Below, one piece after another: positions 17,050 to 26,771 of a stretch of 64,000 nt of DNA. Source of the stretch: Micromonospora sp. DSM 45708 (GTDB lineage: Bacteria > Actinomycetota > Actinomycetes > Mycobacteriales > Micromonosporaceae); NCBI RefSeq assembly GCF_039566955.1, contig NZ_CP154796.1:248001-312000 (forward strand), written 5' to 3'. How positions within the stretch are numbered: the stretch's first letter is position 1; every line of letters starts with the position of its first letter. The notes beneath the pieces are model-generated. The model was not told the origin of the DNA and made no database searches. It was given only the letters and a program-made list of their open reading frames with translations. The position numbers and the translations under genes were made by a program.

Positions 17050-18174
17050 ATGACTCCGGAAGAGGTCGGCCGCCGCGTGGTCGCGTTGCTCGCGCCCGTC
17101 GAGGCCGCCGCGTCGGTCTCCGGCGGTCAGGGGTACGCCCGCGCCACCGTCGACGTACCGCCGGCGAGCTGGGCGGACGCGGTGCGCGCGGCGCGCGACG
17201 ACGCCGAGCTGGGCTGCGACTTCCTCGACTGGCTGTCGGCGGTGGACGAGCTGGCCGACGGCTTCGACGTGGTGGCGCACCTCTGGTCGGTGCGGCACCG
17301 GCACGGCCTGCTGCTGCGCACCCGGGTCCCCCGGGACACACCGGTCGTGGCCTCGGTGGTCGACGTCTTCCCCGGCGCGGCCTGGCACGAGCGGGAGACC
17401 CACGAGATGTTCGGCATCGACTTCGCCGGGCACGGCGAGCTGCGACCGCTGCTGCTGCCGCCGGAGTTCGAGGGTCACCCGCTGCGCAAGGAGTTCGTGC
17501 TGGCCTCCCGCGTCGCGAAGCCATGGCCGGGCGCGAAGGAGCCGGGCGAGTCGGAGGCGGGCGGCGGTCGCCGGCCGGTCCGGCCGCCGGGCGTGCCAGC
17601 GCCGGGGGAGTGGGGGACGACGCCCACCCCGGCCGGCGCGGCCGGCGTCGGCGAGGGCCCACGCGGGGGTACGCCGGCGCGCCCGGCCCGCGAGCGCCCC
17701 GCACGCCCGGCCCCGGGCGAGCGTCCGGCGCGCCCCGCATCCGGTGAACGCCCTGCACCTCCGGCCTCCGGTGAGCGTCCGCCGCGTCCGGAGGCGGGCG
17801 AGCGCCCGGAGTCCGGCGGGCGCCCTGCACCTTCGACCTCCGGTGAGCGTCCGCCGCGTCCGGAGGCGGGCGAGCGCCCGGAGTCCGGCGGGCGCCCTGC
17901 ACCTCCGATCTCCGGTGAGCGCTTCGCGCCTCCGGCCTCTGCTGGGCGTGGGACGCGGCCGGGCCCCGAGGCTCGTCCGGTCCCGGGCACGTCCCGGCCG
18001 ACCGGCCCGGCCCGGCGGGAACCCGCCCCGCCGCTGGCGGAACCCGGCCCGCTCGGGCGCCCGCTGCCGGGGGAGCGACCGACCGGCCCCGCACGGCAGG
18101 AACCGGCGGACGACCGGCCCGCCGGCCCGGCCCGGCCCGACGCGGGCTCCGGCGTCGAAGCGGGGGAGGACTGA
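17050..18174 (+). CDS. nuoC: NADH-quinone oxidoreductase subunit C with long repetitive tail
   Basis: 374 residues. The NuoC (30-kDa subunit) domain covers about 1-155, with the signature W-H-E-R-E-T-H-E-M-F-G-I-D-F near residue 117 and GHPLRKEF near 140. The remaining 215 residues are Pro/Arg/Glu/Gly-rich and disordered, with two 24-residue tandem copies; a normal NuoC ends near here and no NuoD domain follows. A TAGGAT box ends 6 nt before ATG 17050, so it probably has its own leaderless promoter. Its stop overlaps the nuoH start (TGATG). Confidence 0.92.
   Translation: MTPEEVGRRVVALLAPVEAAASVSGGQGYARATVDVPPASWADAVRAARDDAELGCDFLDWLSAVDELADGFDVVAHLWSVRHRHGLLLRTRVPRDTPVVASVVDVFPGAAWHERETHEMFGIDFAGHGELRPLLLPPEFEGHPLRKEFVLASRVAKPWPGAKEPGESEAGGGRRPVRPPGVPAPGEWGTTPTPAGAAGVGEGPRGGTPARPARERPARPAPGERPARPASGERPAPPASGERPPRPEAGERPESGGRPAPSTSGERPPRPEAGERPESGGRPAPPISGERFAPPASAGRGTRPGPEARPVPGTSRPTGPARREPAPPLAEPGPLGRPLPGERPTGPARQEPADDRPAGPARPDAGSGVEAGED
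17770..17913 (+). repeat. 72-bp tandem duplication in the nuoC tail
   Basis: Two near-identical 72-bp units (17770-17841 and 17842-17913) encode GERPPRPEAGERPESGGRPA plus four variable residues. Shorter GERPA(R/P)PASG units precede them. Confidence 0.9.
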
Positions 18175-19136
18175 TGCCGGACTGGTTGGAGCTGGTCCTG
18201 CGGGTGGCCGGCGTGCTGGTCGCGTTCCTCACCCTGCCGCTGATCGTCGGCCAGGCCGAGCACAAGGTGATGGCGCACATGCAGGGCCGGCTCGGCCCGA
18301 TGTACGCGGGCGGCTTCCACGGCTGGGCGCAGCTCGTCGCGGACGGCATCAAGTTCGTGCAGAAGGAGGACGTCACCCCGCGCGAGGCGGACCGGCCGGT
18401 GTTCCGGCTGGCGCCGGCGGTGGCGCTGGTGCCGTACCTGCTGGTGCTGCTGGTCATCCCGCTCGGCCCCGCGGGCCTGGTCGCCCAGCCGCTGGACATC
18501 GGCCTGTTCTTCGTGCTCGCCGTGGTGGGCATCGGAGTGCTGGCGGTGCTCATGTCGGCCTGGGCGTCGGCCAACAAGTACAGCCTGCTCGGCGGGCTGC
18601 GCGGCGCGGCCCAGTTGCTCGGCTACGAGCTGCCGCTGGTGTTGGCCGCCGCCTCGGTGGCGATGGCGGCCGGCACGCTGAGCCTGAGCGGCATCGTCGA
18701 GGCTTGGCGGCCGTGGTGGCTACTCTGGCAGGCGCCAGCCATGGTGATCTTCTTCGTGGCCGGGCTGGCCGAGATCCGCCGCCCACCCTTCGACATGCCG
18801 GTGGCCGACTCCGAGCTGGTCTTCGGCTACATGACCGAGTACACCGGCCTGCGGTTCGCGTTCTTCCTGCTCGCCGAGTACGTCGGCATCGTGGTGATCG
18901 CGGCGCTGACCACGGTGCTCTTCCTCGGCGGCTGGCAGGGCCCGTTCGCCGACGCGCAGCTCGGCTGGCTGTGGACGCTGCTCAAGGTGTTCGCCGTGGC
19001 ATTCGTGATCATCTGGCTCCGGGTGAGCTACCCCCGGCTCCGCGAGGACCAGCTCCAACGCCTCTGCTGGCTGGTCCTGGTCCCCCTGGCGCTGGCCCAG
19101 CTCGTCCTCACCGTCGCCGTCCGCCTGGCCCTCTAA
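18174..19136 (+). CDS. nuoH: NADH-quinone oxidoreductase subunit H
   Basis: 320 residues, normal length, with about eight membrane helices. Conserved motifs at the quinone chamber and E-channel are present: GRLGPMYAGGFHGWAQLVAD near residue 39, KYSLLGGLRG, and the loop AEIRRPPFDMPVADSELV followed by Y-M-T-E-Y near 220. In complete enzymes it couples quinone reduction in NuoB/D to proton pumping. Translation is coupled to nuoC by a 1-nt overlap. It is followed by a 390-nt noncoding block, which separates it from nuoI. Confidence 0.95.
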   Translation: MPDWLELVLRVAGVLVAFLTLPLIVGQAEHKVMAHMQGRLGPMYAGGFHGWAQLVADGIKFVQKEDVTPREADRPVFRLAPAVALVPYLLVLLVIPLGPAGLVAQPLDIGLFFVLAVVGIGVLAVLMSAWASANKYSLLGGLRGAAQLLGYELPLVLAAASVAMAAGTLSLSGIVEAWRPWWLLWQAPAMVIFFVAGLAEIRRPPFDMPVADSELVFGYMTEYTGLRFAFFLLAEYVGIVVIAALTTVLFLGGWQGPFADAQLGWLWTLLKVFAVAFVIIWLRVSYPRLREDQLQRLCWLVLVPLALAQLVLTVAVRLAL

Positions 19137-19526
19137 CCCCGCCCGACACCTCCTCCGCGCCCCGCGCCCCGTGCCGCGCCGCGCGCCCCGCGCCCCGTGC
19201 CGCGCCCCGCGCCCCGTGCCGCGCCGCGCGCCCCGCGCCCCGTGCCGTGCGCCCCGCGCCGCGCCGCGCCGTGCGCCCCGCACCATCGCCCGTGCCCCCG
19301 CCGCGCCGTTCGCCCGGGTCCGCGCCCGCCGTGCAGGCCGCCGCACACTTTCACGGAAAGAGTGGCTATCTGGGCCCGAATAGCCACTCTTTCCGTGAAA
19401 GTGCAAGATCGCGGGGCGCGGGGCGCGGGGCGCGGGGCGCGGGGCGCGGGGCGCGGGGCGCGGGGCGCGGCGCGGACGGGACGGGGCGGGCGCGGGTGGG
19501 GCGGGGCGCGGGTGGGGCGAGGTGGG
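19137..19526. other. 390-nt GC-only low-complexity intergenic block
   Basis: The block lies between the convergent ends of nuoH and the glutathione-transferase-like gene. 19145-19290 is a C-rich array of CGCGCCCCGTGCC-like words on the top strand; 19411-19470 is about 8.5 copies of the 7-mer GCGGGGC, its strand complement in character. Between them sits a 24-bp inverted repeat of moderate GC. Open frames here are low-complexity artefacts. The flanking arrays could themselves pair, making a very large cruciform. Confidence 0.8.
19346..19403. repeat. 24-bp perfect inverted repeat (possible bidirectional terminator or mobile palindrome)
   Basis: Arms 19346-19369 and 19380-19403 are perfectly complementary and close on a 10-nt loop, CTGGGCCCGA. 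The arm sequence starts CACTTTCACGGAAAGAGTGG and is far richer in A/T than its surroundings. It lies between two convergent genes, which suits a terminator, but the length and composition also suit a dispersed palindromic element. Confidence 0.85.
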
Positions 19527-20573
19527 TTAGTGCAAGGGGGTGTGGGCGGGGTCCACGCGCTCGGCGGGGGGCGGAGGCGGGGGTGGGGTGCCGTCGCCGA
19601 AGGGGTGGCCGCCCAACTCCTCGCGGTTGTGGGGGGTCAGCCAGTTCGACAGGTCGGGGCCGAGCGGCACGATGCCGGTCGGGTTGATGTCCCGGTGGAC
19701 CTCGTAGTAATGCCGCTTGATGTGGTCGAAGTCGATCGTGTCCCCGAAGCCGGGGGTCTGGAACAGGTCCCGGGCGTACGCCCAGAGCACCGGCATCTCG
19801 CTCAGCTTCTGCCGGTTGCACTTGAAGTGTCCGTGGTAGACCGGGTCGAAGCGGACCAGCGTGGTGAACAGCCGCACGTCCGCCTCGGTGATCGTGTCGC
19901 CGACCAGGTAACGCTGACCGGTCAGCCGCTCGCTCAGCCAGTCGAGCCGGTCGAAGAGCCGGTGGTACGCCTTGTCGTACGCCTCCTGGCTGCCGGCGAA
20001 GCCGCACCGGTAGACACCGTTGTTGACGTCGGCGAAGACGACCTTGTTGACCTCGTCGATCTCGGCGCGCAGCGGCTCCGGGTACAGCTCGGGCGCGCCC
20101 GGCCGGTGGTACGCGGTCCACTCGGTGGACAGGTCCAGGCTCATCTGCGCGTAGTCGTTGGTCACCACCTGGCCGGTGGGCACGTCGACCAGCGCCGGCA
20201 CGGTGATGCCCCGCTCGTAGCCGGGGAAGCGGGCGAAGTAGGCGTCGGCGAGCCGCTCGATGCCGAGCACCGGGTCCTTGCCGCCGGGGTCGAGGTCGAA
20301 CGTCCAGCTCCGCTTGTCGTGCGTGGGGCCGGCCACGGCCTGCGAGATGGCGTCCTCCAGCCCGAGCAGCCGGCGCACGATGATCAGCCGGTTCGCCCAC
20401 GGGCAGGCCCGGCTGACCGCCAGCCGGTAGCGGCCCGGCTCCACCGGCCAGCCGTCCCGCCCGTCGGCGGTGATCCGAGTGGCGATGTACCGCTGGTCGC
20501 GGGTGAACTCGCCGCCCGGTTCCACGTACTTGCCGCCGGTCCGGTCGAGGACCTCGTCGTCGCTGCCGCCCAT
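19527..20573 (-). CDS. Glutathione-transferase-family protein, YqjG/glutathionyl-hydroquinone-reductase type
   Basis: 348 residues. The thioredoxin-like N domain has the catalytic S-R-A-C-P-W-A-N-R near residue 60, typical of YqjG/ECM4 Xi-class enzymes that reduce glutathionyl-hydroquinones through a Cys. The all-helical C domain includes RYLVGDTITEADVRLFTTL and QTPGFGDTIDF. Actinomycetes mostly lack glutathione, so the physiological thiol is probably mycothiol or another thiol (inference). ATG 20573 is chosen over GTG 20579 because GGGAGG sits 6-8 nt upstream. A proline run and a short tail end the protein. Confidence 0.9.
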   Translation of the reverse strand: MGGSDDEVLDRTGGKYVEPGGEFTRDQRYIATRITADGRDGWPVEPGRYRLAVSRACPWANRLIIVRRLLGLEDAISQAVAGPTHDKRSWTFDLDPGGKDPVLGIERLADAYFARFPGYERGITVPALVDVPTGQVVTNDYAQMSLDLSTEWTAYHRPGAPELYPEPLRAEIDEVNKVVFADVNNGVYRCGFAGSQEAYDKAYHRLFDRLDWLSERLTGQRYLVGDTITEADVRLFTTLVRFDPVYHGHFKCNRQKLSEMPVLWAYARDLFQTPGFGDTIDFDHIKRHYYEVHRDINPTGIVPLGPDLSNWLTPHNREELGGHPFGDGTPPPPPPPAERVDPAHTPLH

Positions 20574-20736
20574 GCCCACCTCCCAGGTTGTCGTCGCTTC
20601 CCATCATGGTCGCTCGGACCGGTCCCGGCAGTTCGAGCGGCGGAGACGGCCGCCATGACCGTTCGGGCGGCGGAGACCGTCGCGCCGGTCCGTCCCGGCG
20701 GGGCGGGTGCCGCCGACCCGGCATAGGCTGCCGGCC

Positions 20737-21159
20737 GTGACCGATCTGGAGGCGGCGGCCCGACGTTTCATCGCCGACGTGTGGAACGCCGGCCACGAGG
20801 AGAGCGCGTACGAGCTGGTGGCCCCGGAGTGCCCCGGGCTGGGCGGCGCCGGGCCGGAGGCGGTGCTGGCCGGGCACCGGGACCGGCGGGCGTCCTTCCC
20901 GGACCTGCGCTACAAGATCGTCGAGCTGGTGGCCGGCGACGGGCGGGTCGCCGTGCACTGGCGGGCGGCCGGCACCCAGGCCGGGCAGTTCGGCCCGGTG
21001 CCGCCGACCGGGCGGGTGGTCAGCTACTCCGGGGCGTCGTTCCTGCGCTTCGACGACGCCGGGCGGATCGTGGACGTGTGGAGCGTCAACGAGCTGTTCC
21101 AGGTGCTCCAGCAGCTCGGTGTGGAGATGTTGCCGCCGCTCACACCCGGCGGGGCGTGA
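20737..21159 (+). CDS. SnoaL-like polyketide cyclase/ester cyclase family protein
   Basis: 140 residues with the NTF2-like pattern: helical N-terminus (AARRFIADVWNAGH), A-S-F-P-D-L-R-Y, V-A-V-H-W-R-A-A-G-T and a final sheet ending FDDAGRIVDVWSVNE. Members include isomerases, cyclases and non-enzymatic binding proteins, so activity is open. A TAGGCT box ends 7 nt before GTG 20737, suggesting a leaderless start. The 3' end overlaps the convergent Uma2 gene by 20 nt. Confidence 0.85.
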   Translation: MTDLEAAARRFIADVWNAGHEESAYELVAPECPGLGGAGPEAVLAGHRDRRASFPDLRYKIVELVAGDGRVAVHWRAAGTQAGQFGPVPPTGRVVSYSGASFLRFDDAGRIVDVWSVNELFQVLQQLGVEMLPPLTPGGA

Positions 21160-21715
21160 TCCGGCTGATCGGCAGGTTCACCGGGAACGGCTCGCCGGTG
21201 TCGACGAACTTGGTCCACCGACCGGTTTCCGTGTAGACCTCGTGCACCGGATCGATCTTGTAGGTGTGGACGACGAGGCCCTCGTCCTCGATCTCGATCC
21301 GCCAGTAGAACGGGATGCCGGCCTGCGCGTAGAGCGCCGGCTTGAGCACCCGGTCAATGGACCGCGTGCTGGGCGAGACGATCTCCACGGTGAGCACCGC
21401 CTCGTGCGGCTCGTACCGGGCCGGCTCGCGGGCGGCGGCTGCCGCGGTGGTGACCAGCACGTCCGGGATGAAGTAGCGGGTGCGGTTGATCCGCACGCCG
21501 ACCGCCTGGGTCACGTCGTACCCGTCGGGGCAGTCCTCGTCGAGAGCCACCATGAGCAGGGCAGCGATGCTCTGGTGCATCCGGGTGGGGGAGGGGGACA
21601 TGAGCAGCACTCCATCGAGCAGTTCCCGGCGGCGACCGTCCTCCGGCAGCGCGTCCAGATCGTCGGTCGTCCACTCGCGCTCCTGCGGGTGGTCGCTCTC
21701 CAGCGCGGCGGTCAT
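21140..21715 (-). CDS. Uma2-family (DUF820) PD-(D/E)XK nuclease-like protein
   Basis: 191 residues. The restriction-endonuclease-like core shows [19 protein letters not shown] and [10 protein letters not shown] with the D...ExV pattern, followed by [15 protein letters not shown]. This family is expanded in actinomycetes and cyanobacteria and is often transposon-associated, yet its role is unknown. ATG 21715 has GGAAGGG upstream. It is divergent from nuoI and converges with the SnoaL-like gene. Confidence 0.88.
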   Translation of the reverse strand: MTAALESDHPQEREWTTDDLDALPEDGRRRELLDGVLLMSPSPTRMHQSIAALLMVALDEDCPDGYDVTQAVGVRINRTRYFIPDVLVTTAAAAAREPARYEPHEAVLTVEIVSPSTRSIDRVLKPALYAQAGIPFYWRIEIEDEGLVVHTYKIDPVHEVYTETGRWTKFVDTGEPFPVNLPISRITPRRV

Positions 21716-21819
21716 CGGTGAGCCCTTCCCGGTGTGTCGTTCTCCCCGCGCTCACGATAGCTCCGCCAAGAGTCGGGTGGTGGTCGCGCGCGCCGGGGGC
21801 ACAGGGCAGGATGGGCGGC

Positions 21820-22407
21820 ATGAGCGAGCACGGTGGGGTGCCCGGCGGCGGGCTGGTGAAGGGCCTGGCGGTCACGTTGAAGACGATGACCCGCCGGTCG
21901 ACCACCCAGCAGTACCCGGACGTCGCACCCGAGCTGCCGCCCCGCTCCCGTGGCGTGATCGCGTTGCTGGAGGAGAACTGCACGGTCTGCATGCTCTGCG
22001 CCCGGGAGTGCCCGGACTGGTGCATCTACATCGACTCGCACAAGGAGGAGGTGGCGGTGCCCGGCGCCGCCCGCCCCCGCCAGCGCAACGTGCTCGACAA
22101 GTTCGACATCGACTTCTCGCTCTGCATGTACTGCGGCATCTGCATCGAGGTCTGCCCGTTCGACGCGCTCTACTGGTCGCCCGAGTTCGAGTACGCCGAG
22201 TACGACATCAAGGATCTGCTGCACGACAAGGACCACCTGGGCGAGTGGATGGGCACCGTACCGCCGCCGCCGGCCCACGACCCGCTCGGTGACCCCTCGA
22301 AGGAGGAGACCACCGCCGCTCGCAAGGCCGCCGCGCCCGCCGCCCGGCCGGCTCCGACCCGGGTACGCCCCGACGCCGCCGAGCCGGACGGAGGCGCGGC
22401 CTCATGA
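21820..22407 (+). CDS. nuoI: NADH-quinone oxidoreductase subunit I
   Basis: 195 residues. Two 4Fe-4S ferredoxin motifs, [12 protein letters not shown] and [12 protein letters not shown], are intact and would carry clusters N6a/N6b. An Ala/Pro-rich tail of about 45 residues follows. ATG 21820 fits a leaderless start, with a CAGGAT box ending 7 nt earlier; ATG 21811 is an alternative. It begins the tight cluster I-J-K-L-M-N, in which each gene overlaps the next by 4 nt. Confidence 0.94.
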   Translation: MSEHGGVPGGGLVKGLAVTLKTMTRRSTTQQYPDVAPELPPRSRGVIALLEENCTVCMLCARECPDWCIYIDSHKEEVAVPGAARPRQRNVLDKFDIDFSLCMYCGICIEVCPFDALYWSPEFEYAEYDIKDLLHDKDHLGEWMGTVPPPPAHDPLGDPSKEETTAARKAAAPAARPAPTRVRPDAAEPDGGAAS

Positions 22408-23018
22408 CCGGTGCGGACGTGCTGCTGCTCGCGCTCGGCGCGGTGGCGGTGGGCGCGGGCGCGCTGGTGGTGGGCACCCGCCATCTGGTCCGGGCCGGGT
22501 TGTGGTTGGTGGTGTGCCTGGGCGCGCTGGCCGGTGACTACCTGGTGCTCACCGCCGAGCTGGTGGCCTGGGTGCAGGTGTTGATCTACGTGGGCGCGGT
22601 GGTGGTGCTGCTGCTGTTCGCGGTGATGCTGACCCGGGCCCCGATCGGCCCCTCGGACGACCTGGACCGGCCGGGCTGGCCGGCCGCGCTGGTCGGTGCC
22701 GGCAGCGGCCTCGGCCTGGCCGTGCTGCTTGTCGACGCGTTCCGTTGGTCGCGGGTGGAGCTGCCGGCCGCGGGGACCGCCGAGCGCCTCGGCGAGCAGG
22801 TGTTCCGCTCCTGGGTGCTGCCGTTCGAGGTGCTCTCGGTGCTGCTGCTGGCCGCGCTGGTCGGCGCGATCGTGCTTTCCCGCCCGGACATCGGCCGCCG
22901 GACCCCACCCGTCGACGCCGCCGGCCCGACCGCGGGCAGCGGTCCGGCGGGCGGACCCGGCCCGGTTGCCGGTCTCGAACCGGCCGCCGCAGCCGCCGAT
23001 GAGGGCGGGCGCCGGTGA
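22404..23018 (+). CDS. nuoJ: NADH-quinone oxidoreductase subunit J
   Basis: 204 residues with five hydrophobic helices (about 5-25, 30-50, 55-75, 90-110 and 140-160) and a Gly/Pro/Ala-rich tail. The third-helix segment [21 protein letters not shown] is the conserved NuoJ core with the bulge used in E-channel gating. ATG overlaps the nuoI stop as ATGA. Confidence 0.93.
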   Translation: MTGADVLLLALGAVAVGAGALVVGTRHLVRAGLWLVVCLGALAGDYLVLTAELVAWVQVLIYVGAVVVLLLFAVMLTRAPIGPSDDLDRPGWPAALVGAGSGLGLAVLLVDAFRWSRVELPAAGTAERLGEQVFRSWVLPFEVLSVLLLAALVGAIVLSRPDIGRRTPPVDAAGPTAGSGPAGGPGPVAGLEPAAAAADEGGRR

Positions 23019-23353
23019 GGCCGGTCATCCCGTACGTCACCGCCGCGCTGCTGTTCGGCCTCGGCGTCTACGGCGTGCTGCGGCGCCGCAACGCGGTGCT
23101 GGTGCTGATGGCGGTGGAGTTGATGCTCAACGCGGTCAACCTGGTCCTGGTCACCGCGGACACCACGGTCCGGGCCGCGCTGCCGCACTCCGGGCAGGTG
23201 TTCGCGCTGTTCGTGATCGTGCTGGCCGCCGCCGAGATCGGCGTCGGGCTGGCCATCGTGCTCCAGCTCTACCGGCTGCGGGCCAGCGTCACGGTCGACG
23301 ACGTCCCGCTCACCGAGCGTCCGACCGCCGTACCGGACGAGGTGGCCCCATGA
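23015..23353 (+). CDS. nuoK: NADH-quinone oxidoreductase subunit K
   Basis: 112 residues, three membrane helices. The conserved [12 protein letters not shown] near residue 37 carries the buried Glu of the proton path, and a second buried Glu lies in [12 protein letters not shown] near 72. GTG overlaps the nuoJ stop (GTGA). Confidence 0.94.
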   Translation: MRPVIPYVTAALLFGLGVYGVLRRRNAVLVLMAVELMLNAVNLVLVTADTTVRAALPHSGQVFALFVIVLAAAEIGVGLAIVLQLYRLRASVTVDDVPLTERPTAVPDEVAP

Positions 23354-25269
23354 CGCTCTGGCTCGCGGCGGTGCTGCCGGCCGCGCCGCTGGTCGCCGGC
23401 CTGCTCGGGCTGCTGCTGCCGCCCGCCCCGCGCGACCACCGGGAGGCGCCGGCCCGGCGGCTGGCGGTCGGGCTGGGCGTGGCCGGCGCGGCGGTGGCGG
23501 TGCTGGCGGCGCTGGCGCTGCTGGTGCGGGTGGACGGGCCGGTGGAGGCGGCCACCACCTGGGTCGAGGTGGGCGGGCTGCGGGTCACGCTGGGCCTGCG
23601 GCTGGACGGGGTGGCCGTGCTGGTCGCCACCGCGGTCGCCGTGGTCGCGTTGGCCGTGCAGGTCTACTCGACCGGTTACCTGCGGCGCGGCCCGCACGAC
23701 GACGTGGACGTCGACCACCGCTATCCGCCGTACGCGGCGCAGCTCAGCCTCTTCACCGCCGCCATGCTGACCGTGGTGGTGTCCGGTGACCTGATCATGC
23801 TGCTGGTCGGCTGGGAGGTGATGGGCATCTGCTCGTACCTGCTCATCGCCCACGACCGGCGGCTGCCGGAGGCGCCCGGCGCGGCGGTGAAGGCGTTCCT
23901 GGTCACCCGCGTGGGTGACGTGGGCTTCCTGCTCGGCATCGCGCTGCTCGGCGTGGGCGCGGGCAGTTTCCGGATCGCCGACGTGTTGGCGCACGACTAC
24001 GGCACCGGCACGTTGACCGCGGCCTGTCTGCTGCTGCTGGCCGGGGTGGCCGGCAAGAGCGCCCAGTTCCCGCTGCACACCTGGCTGCCGGACGCGATGG
24101 CCGGCCCGACGCCGGTGTCCGCGCTGATCCACGCCGCGACCATGGTGGCCGCCGGGGTGTACGCGGTGGCCCGGCTGTTTCCGCTGTTCGCGCAGGCGCC
24201 GGCCGCGCTCGCCGTGCTGGGCGTGATGGCGGCGGTCACGATGCTGCTCGGCGCGTTCGCGGCCACCGCGCAGGACGACCTCAAGCGGGTGCTGGCCTGG
24301 TCGACGGTGTCCCAGATCGGTTACATGACCGGCGCGCTGGCGGTCGGCGCGCCGGCCGCCGCGCTGTTCCACCTGCTCACCCACGCCGCGTTCAAGGCGC
24401 TGCTGTTCCTCGCCGCCGGTGCGGTGATCCACGCGGTGGGCACCACGCTGATGTCCCGGATGGGCGGCCTGCGCGCCGGCATGCCGGTGACGTTCTGGTG
24501 CATGGTGGTGGGGCTCGGCGCGCTGGCCGGGGTGCCGCCGCTGTCCGGTTTCTGGAGCAAGGACGGTGTACTCGCCGCCGCCGAGGCCGCCGCGTTGGAC
24601 GACGCCGGCCCGACCGCGCCCTGGGTGGGCTGGCTGGTCTGGCTGGCCGGGCTGCTGGGGGTGGCGGTCACCGCCTGGTACGCGACCCGCCTGCTGTTGC
24701 GCGTGTTCTTCGGCGTGACCCGTACGCCGCTGCTCCGGCCGCACGACCCGCCGGCGTCGCTGCGTTGGCCGGTGCTGCTGCTGGCGGTGCCGGCCGCGCT
24801 GCTCGGGCTGGCCGCGTTCGCGCCCTGGTTCGCCGACCGCCTGCGGGTGCCGGGTGACGCCTCCGGCGAGGCGGTCGAGCTGGTGCACCTGGCGCCGAAC
24901 CTGATCCTGCCGTTCCTGCTGCTGCTGGCCGGTGCGGGCGTGGCCTGGGCCGGCTGGCGACGGGACCCGGCCGCCGACCCGGCCCGCTTCCTGGGTCCGC
25001 TGCGGCCGGTGTTCGTCCGGGCGTTCCGGCTCGACGACGTCCAGGATGCCCTGGTCGTACGCCCGACCGGCGCGCTGGCGCGGGCCGTGCGGGCCGGCGA
25101 CGAGGTGGGCGTGGACGGCCTGGTCGAGGGCACCGGCCGGGCGGCGGTGGAGCTGGGCGGCGGGCTGGCCGCGCTGCACCGGGCGGCGCTGCCCCGCGCG
25201 GCGGCCGGGGTGCTGGCCGGCGCGTTGCTGATCGGCCTGGCGGTCGTCCTGATCGGAGCCACCTCATGA
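23350..25269 (+). CDS. nuoL: NADH-quinone oxidoreductase subunit L, antiporter-like
   Basis: 639 residues with about 16 membrane helices. Antiporter-module motifs present are [13 protein letters not shown] (key Glu on TM5), [36 protein letters not shown] and [18 protein letters not shown] (key Lys residues). The C-terminal lateral-helix region is present though Ala/Gly-rich. The frame is open upstream into nuoJ, but ATG 23350 (ATGA overlap with nuoK) gives the normal N-terminus. Confidence 0.94.
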   Translation: MTLWLAAVLPAAPLVAGLLGLLLPPAPRDHREAPARRLAVGLGVAGAAVAVLAALALLVRVDGPVEAATTWVEVGGLRVTLGLRLDGVAVLVATAVAVVALAVQVYSTGYLRRGPHDDVDVDHRYPPYAAQLSLFTAAMLTVVVSGDLIMLLVGWEVMGICSYLLIAHDRRLPEAPGAAVKAFLVTRVGDVGFLLGIALLGVGAGSFRIADVLAHDYGTGTLTAACLLLLAGVAGKSAQFPLHTWLPDAMAGPTPVSALIHAATMVAAGVYAVARLFPLFAQAPAALAVLGVMAAVTMLLGAFAATAQDDLKRVLAWSTVSQIGYMTGALAVGAPAAALFHLLTHAAFKALLFLAAGAVIHAVGTTLMSRMGGLRAGMPVTFWCMVVGLGALAGVPPLSGFWSKDGVLAAAEAAALDDAGPTAPWVGWLVWLAGLLGVAVTAWYATRLLLRVFFGVTRTPLLRPHDPPASLRWPVLLLAVPAALLGLAAFAPWFADRLRVPGDASGEAVELVHLAPNLILPFLLLLAGAGVAWAGWRRDPAADPARFLGPLRPVFVRAFRLDDVQDALVVRPTGALARAVRAGDEVGVDGLVEGTGRAAVELGGGLAALHRAALPRAAAGVLAGALLIGLAVVLIGATS

Positions 25270-26771
25270 CGTTCGGGCAGGTCCTGCTGGTGGCCGTGGT
25301 CGCGGTCCCGGCGCTGGGCGCGGTGGCGACCGCCGCCGTGCCGGGTGACCGGACCGGCCGGCTGGTCGGCACCGTCGCCGCCGCGCTGACGCTGCTGGCC
25401 ACGCTGCCGCTGGTCGGCGGCGAACACGGCTGGTTCGGGTACGGCCCGCGCCCGGCGGTGCAGCCGTGGCACCGGCTCGACGTGCCCTGGGTGCCGGGCC
25501 TCGACCTGCGCTTCCATCTGGGCGTGGACGGCATCTCCTGGCCGCTGGTGGTGTTGACCGCGCTGCTCACGCTGCTGTGTTGCGGGTACACGCTGTGGCG
25601 GGTGCCGGCCGGCGGCGGCAGCGGGCGGGCGTTGGTGGCGTTGCTGCTGGTGGTCGAGGTGGGCATCCTCGGCACGTTCCTGGCGCTGGACCTGGTGCTG
25701 TTCTTCCTCTTCTTCGAGGTCGTCCTGCTGCCGATGTACGCGATCATCGCCGGCTGGGGCGGCGACGACCGGCGGCGGGCGGCCCGCAAGTTCGCGCTCT
25801 ACACGCTGTTCGGTTCGGTGTTGCTGCTGGTCGGCGTCTACGTGGTGGTGGCCGCCGCGGGCACCGCCGACCTGGTGGCGTTGACCGGCGGCGCGGGCCT
25901 GTCCCGGGGCACCCAGTTGGCCGCGTTCACGTTGCTGGCGTTGGCGTTCGCGGTGAAGAGCCCGCTCTGGCCGCTGCATTCGTGGCTGCCCGCCGCGCAC
26001 ACCCAGGCGCCGACCGTGGGCAGCGTGATCCTGGCCGGGGTGCTGCTGAAGATGGGCACGTACGGGCTGATCCGGGTGGCAGTGGGGGTGGCTCCGGAGG
26101 GGGCCCGCTGGGCGTCGCCGGTGCTCGGCGTGCTCGCCGTCGCGGCGATCCTGATCGGTGGCCTGGTCTGCCTGGCGCAGGACGAGCTGAAGCGGCTGAT
26201 CGCGTATTCGAGCGTGGGGCACATGGGTTTCGTGCTGTTGGGGGTGGCCACGCTCACCGCCACCGGGCTCCAGGCGGCGCTGATCGGCAACATCGCCCAC
26301 GGGGTGATCACCGGCCTGCTGTTCTTCCTGGCCGGGGCCGTCAAGGACCGGACGCACACCGGTTCGTTGACCGAGCTGTCCGGGCTGCGGGAGACCGCGC
26401 CCCGGTTGGCCGGGCTGCTGGGCTTCGCGGCGGTGGCCTCGCTGGGGCTGCCCGGCCTGGCCGGCTTCTGGGGTGAGGCGTTCGCGGTGGTGGCGGCCGT
26501 GCGGCGGGGCGGCCCGCTGTGGCTGACGCTGGCGGTGCTGGCCGCGTTGGGCGGCGCGCTGACCGCCGCGTACCTGTTGCGGTTGCTGCGCCGGGTCACC
26601 CACGGCCGGCCCTCTCCGGCGGTGGCGCCGCTCGGGCCGGGGGTGGCCGGGGCGGAGTTGACCGCGTGGGCGCCGCTGGTGCTGCTGGCGCTGGCGGTCG
26701 GCCTGGCCCCGGCGCTGGTCCTGTCCTACGCTTCCGGCCCGGTGGAGGCGCTGCTGGGGGTCGTGCCATGA
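25266..26771 (+). CDS. nuoM: NADH-quinone oxidoreductase subunit M, antiporter-like
   Basis: 501 residues with about 14 helices. F-F-F-E-V-V-L-L-P-M-Y carries the TM5 Glu; KSPLWPLHSWLPAAHTQAPT and QDELKRLIAYSSVGHMGFV carry the proton-path Lys residues. It closely follows the family plan. It overlaps nuoL by ATGA. Confidence 0.95.
   Translation: MTFGQVLLVAVVAVPALGAVATAAVPGDRTGRLVGTVAAALTLLATLPLVGGEHGWFGYGPRPAVQPWHRLDVPWVPGLDLRFHLGVDGISWPLVVLTALLTLLCCGYTLWRVPAGGGSGRALVALLLVVEVGILGTFLALDLVLFFLFFEVVLLPMYAIIAGWGGDDRRRAARKFALYTLFGSVLLLVGVYVVVAAAGTADLVALTGGAGLSRGTQLAAFTLLALAFAVKSPLWPLHSWLPAAHTQAPTVGSVILAGVLLKMGTYGLIRVAVGVAPEGARWASPVLGVLAVAAILIGGLVCLAQDELKRLIAYSSVGHMGFVLLGVATLTATGLQAALIGNIAHGVITGLLFFLAGAVKDRTHTGSLTELSGLRETAPRLAGLLGFAAVASLGLPGLAGFWGEAFAVVAAVRRGGPLWLTLAVLAALGGALTAAYLLRLLRRVTHGRPSPAVAPLGPGVAGAELTAWAPLVLLALAVGLAPALVLSYASGPVEALLGVVP

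Noticed and set aside
17515..18174. Possible NuoD domain fused to NuoC
   Set aside because: The tail is low-complexity Pro/Arg/Glu repeats with none of the NuoD histidine or quinone-site motifs.
19137..19526. CRISPR-like array in the GC-repeat block
   Set aside because: The repeats are contiguous 7-mers or C-rich words without spacers, and no cas genes are present.
23269..25179. Long minus-strand frame opposite nuoL
   Set aside because: Arg/Gly/His/Gln-rich shadow of a secure nuoL gene.
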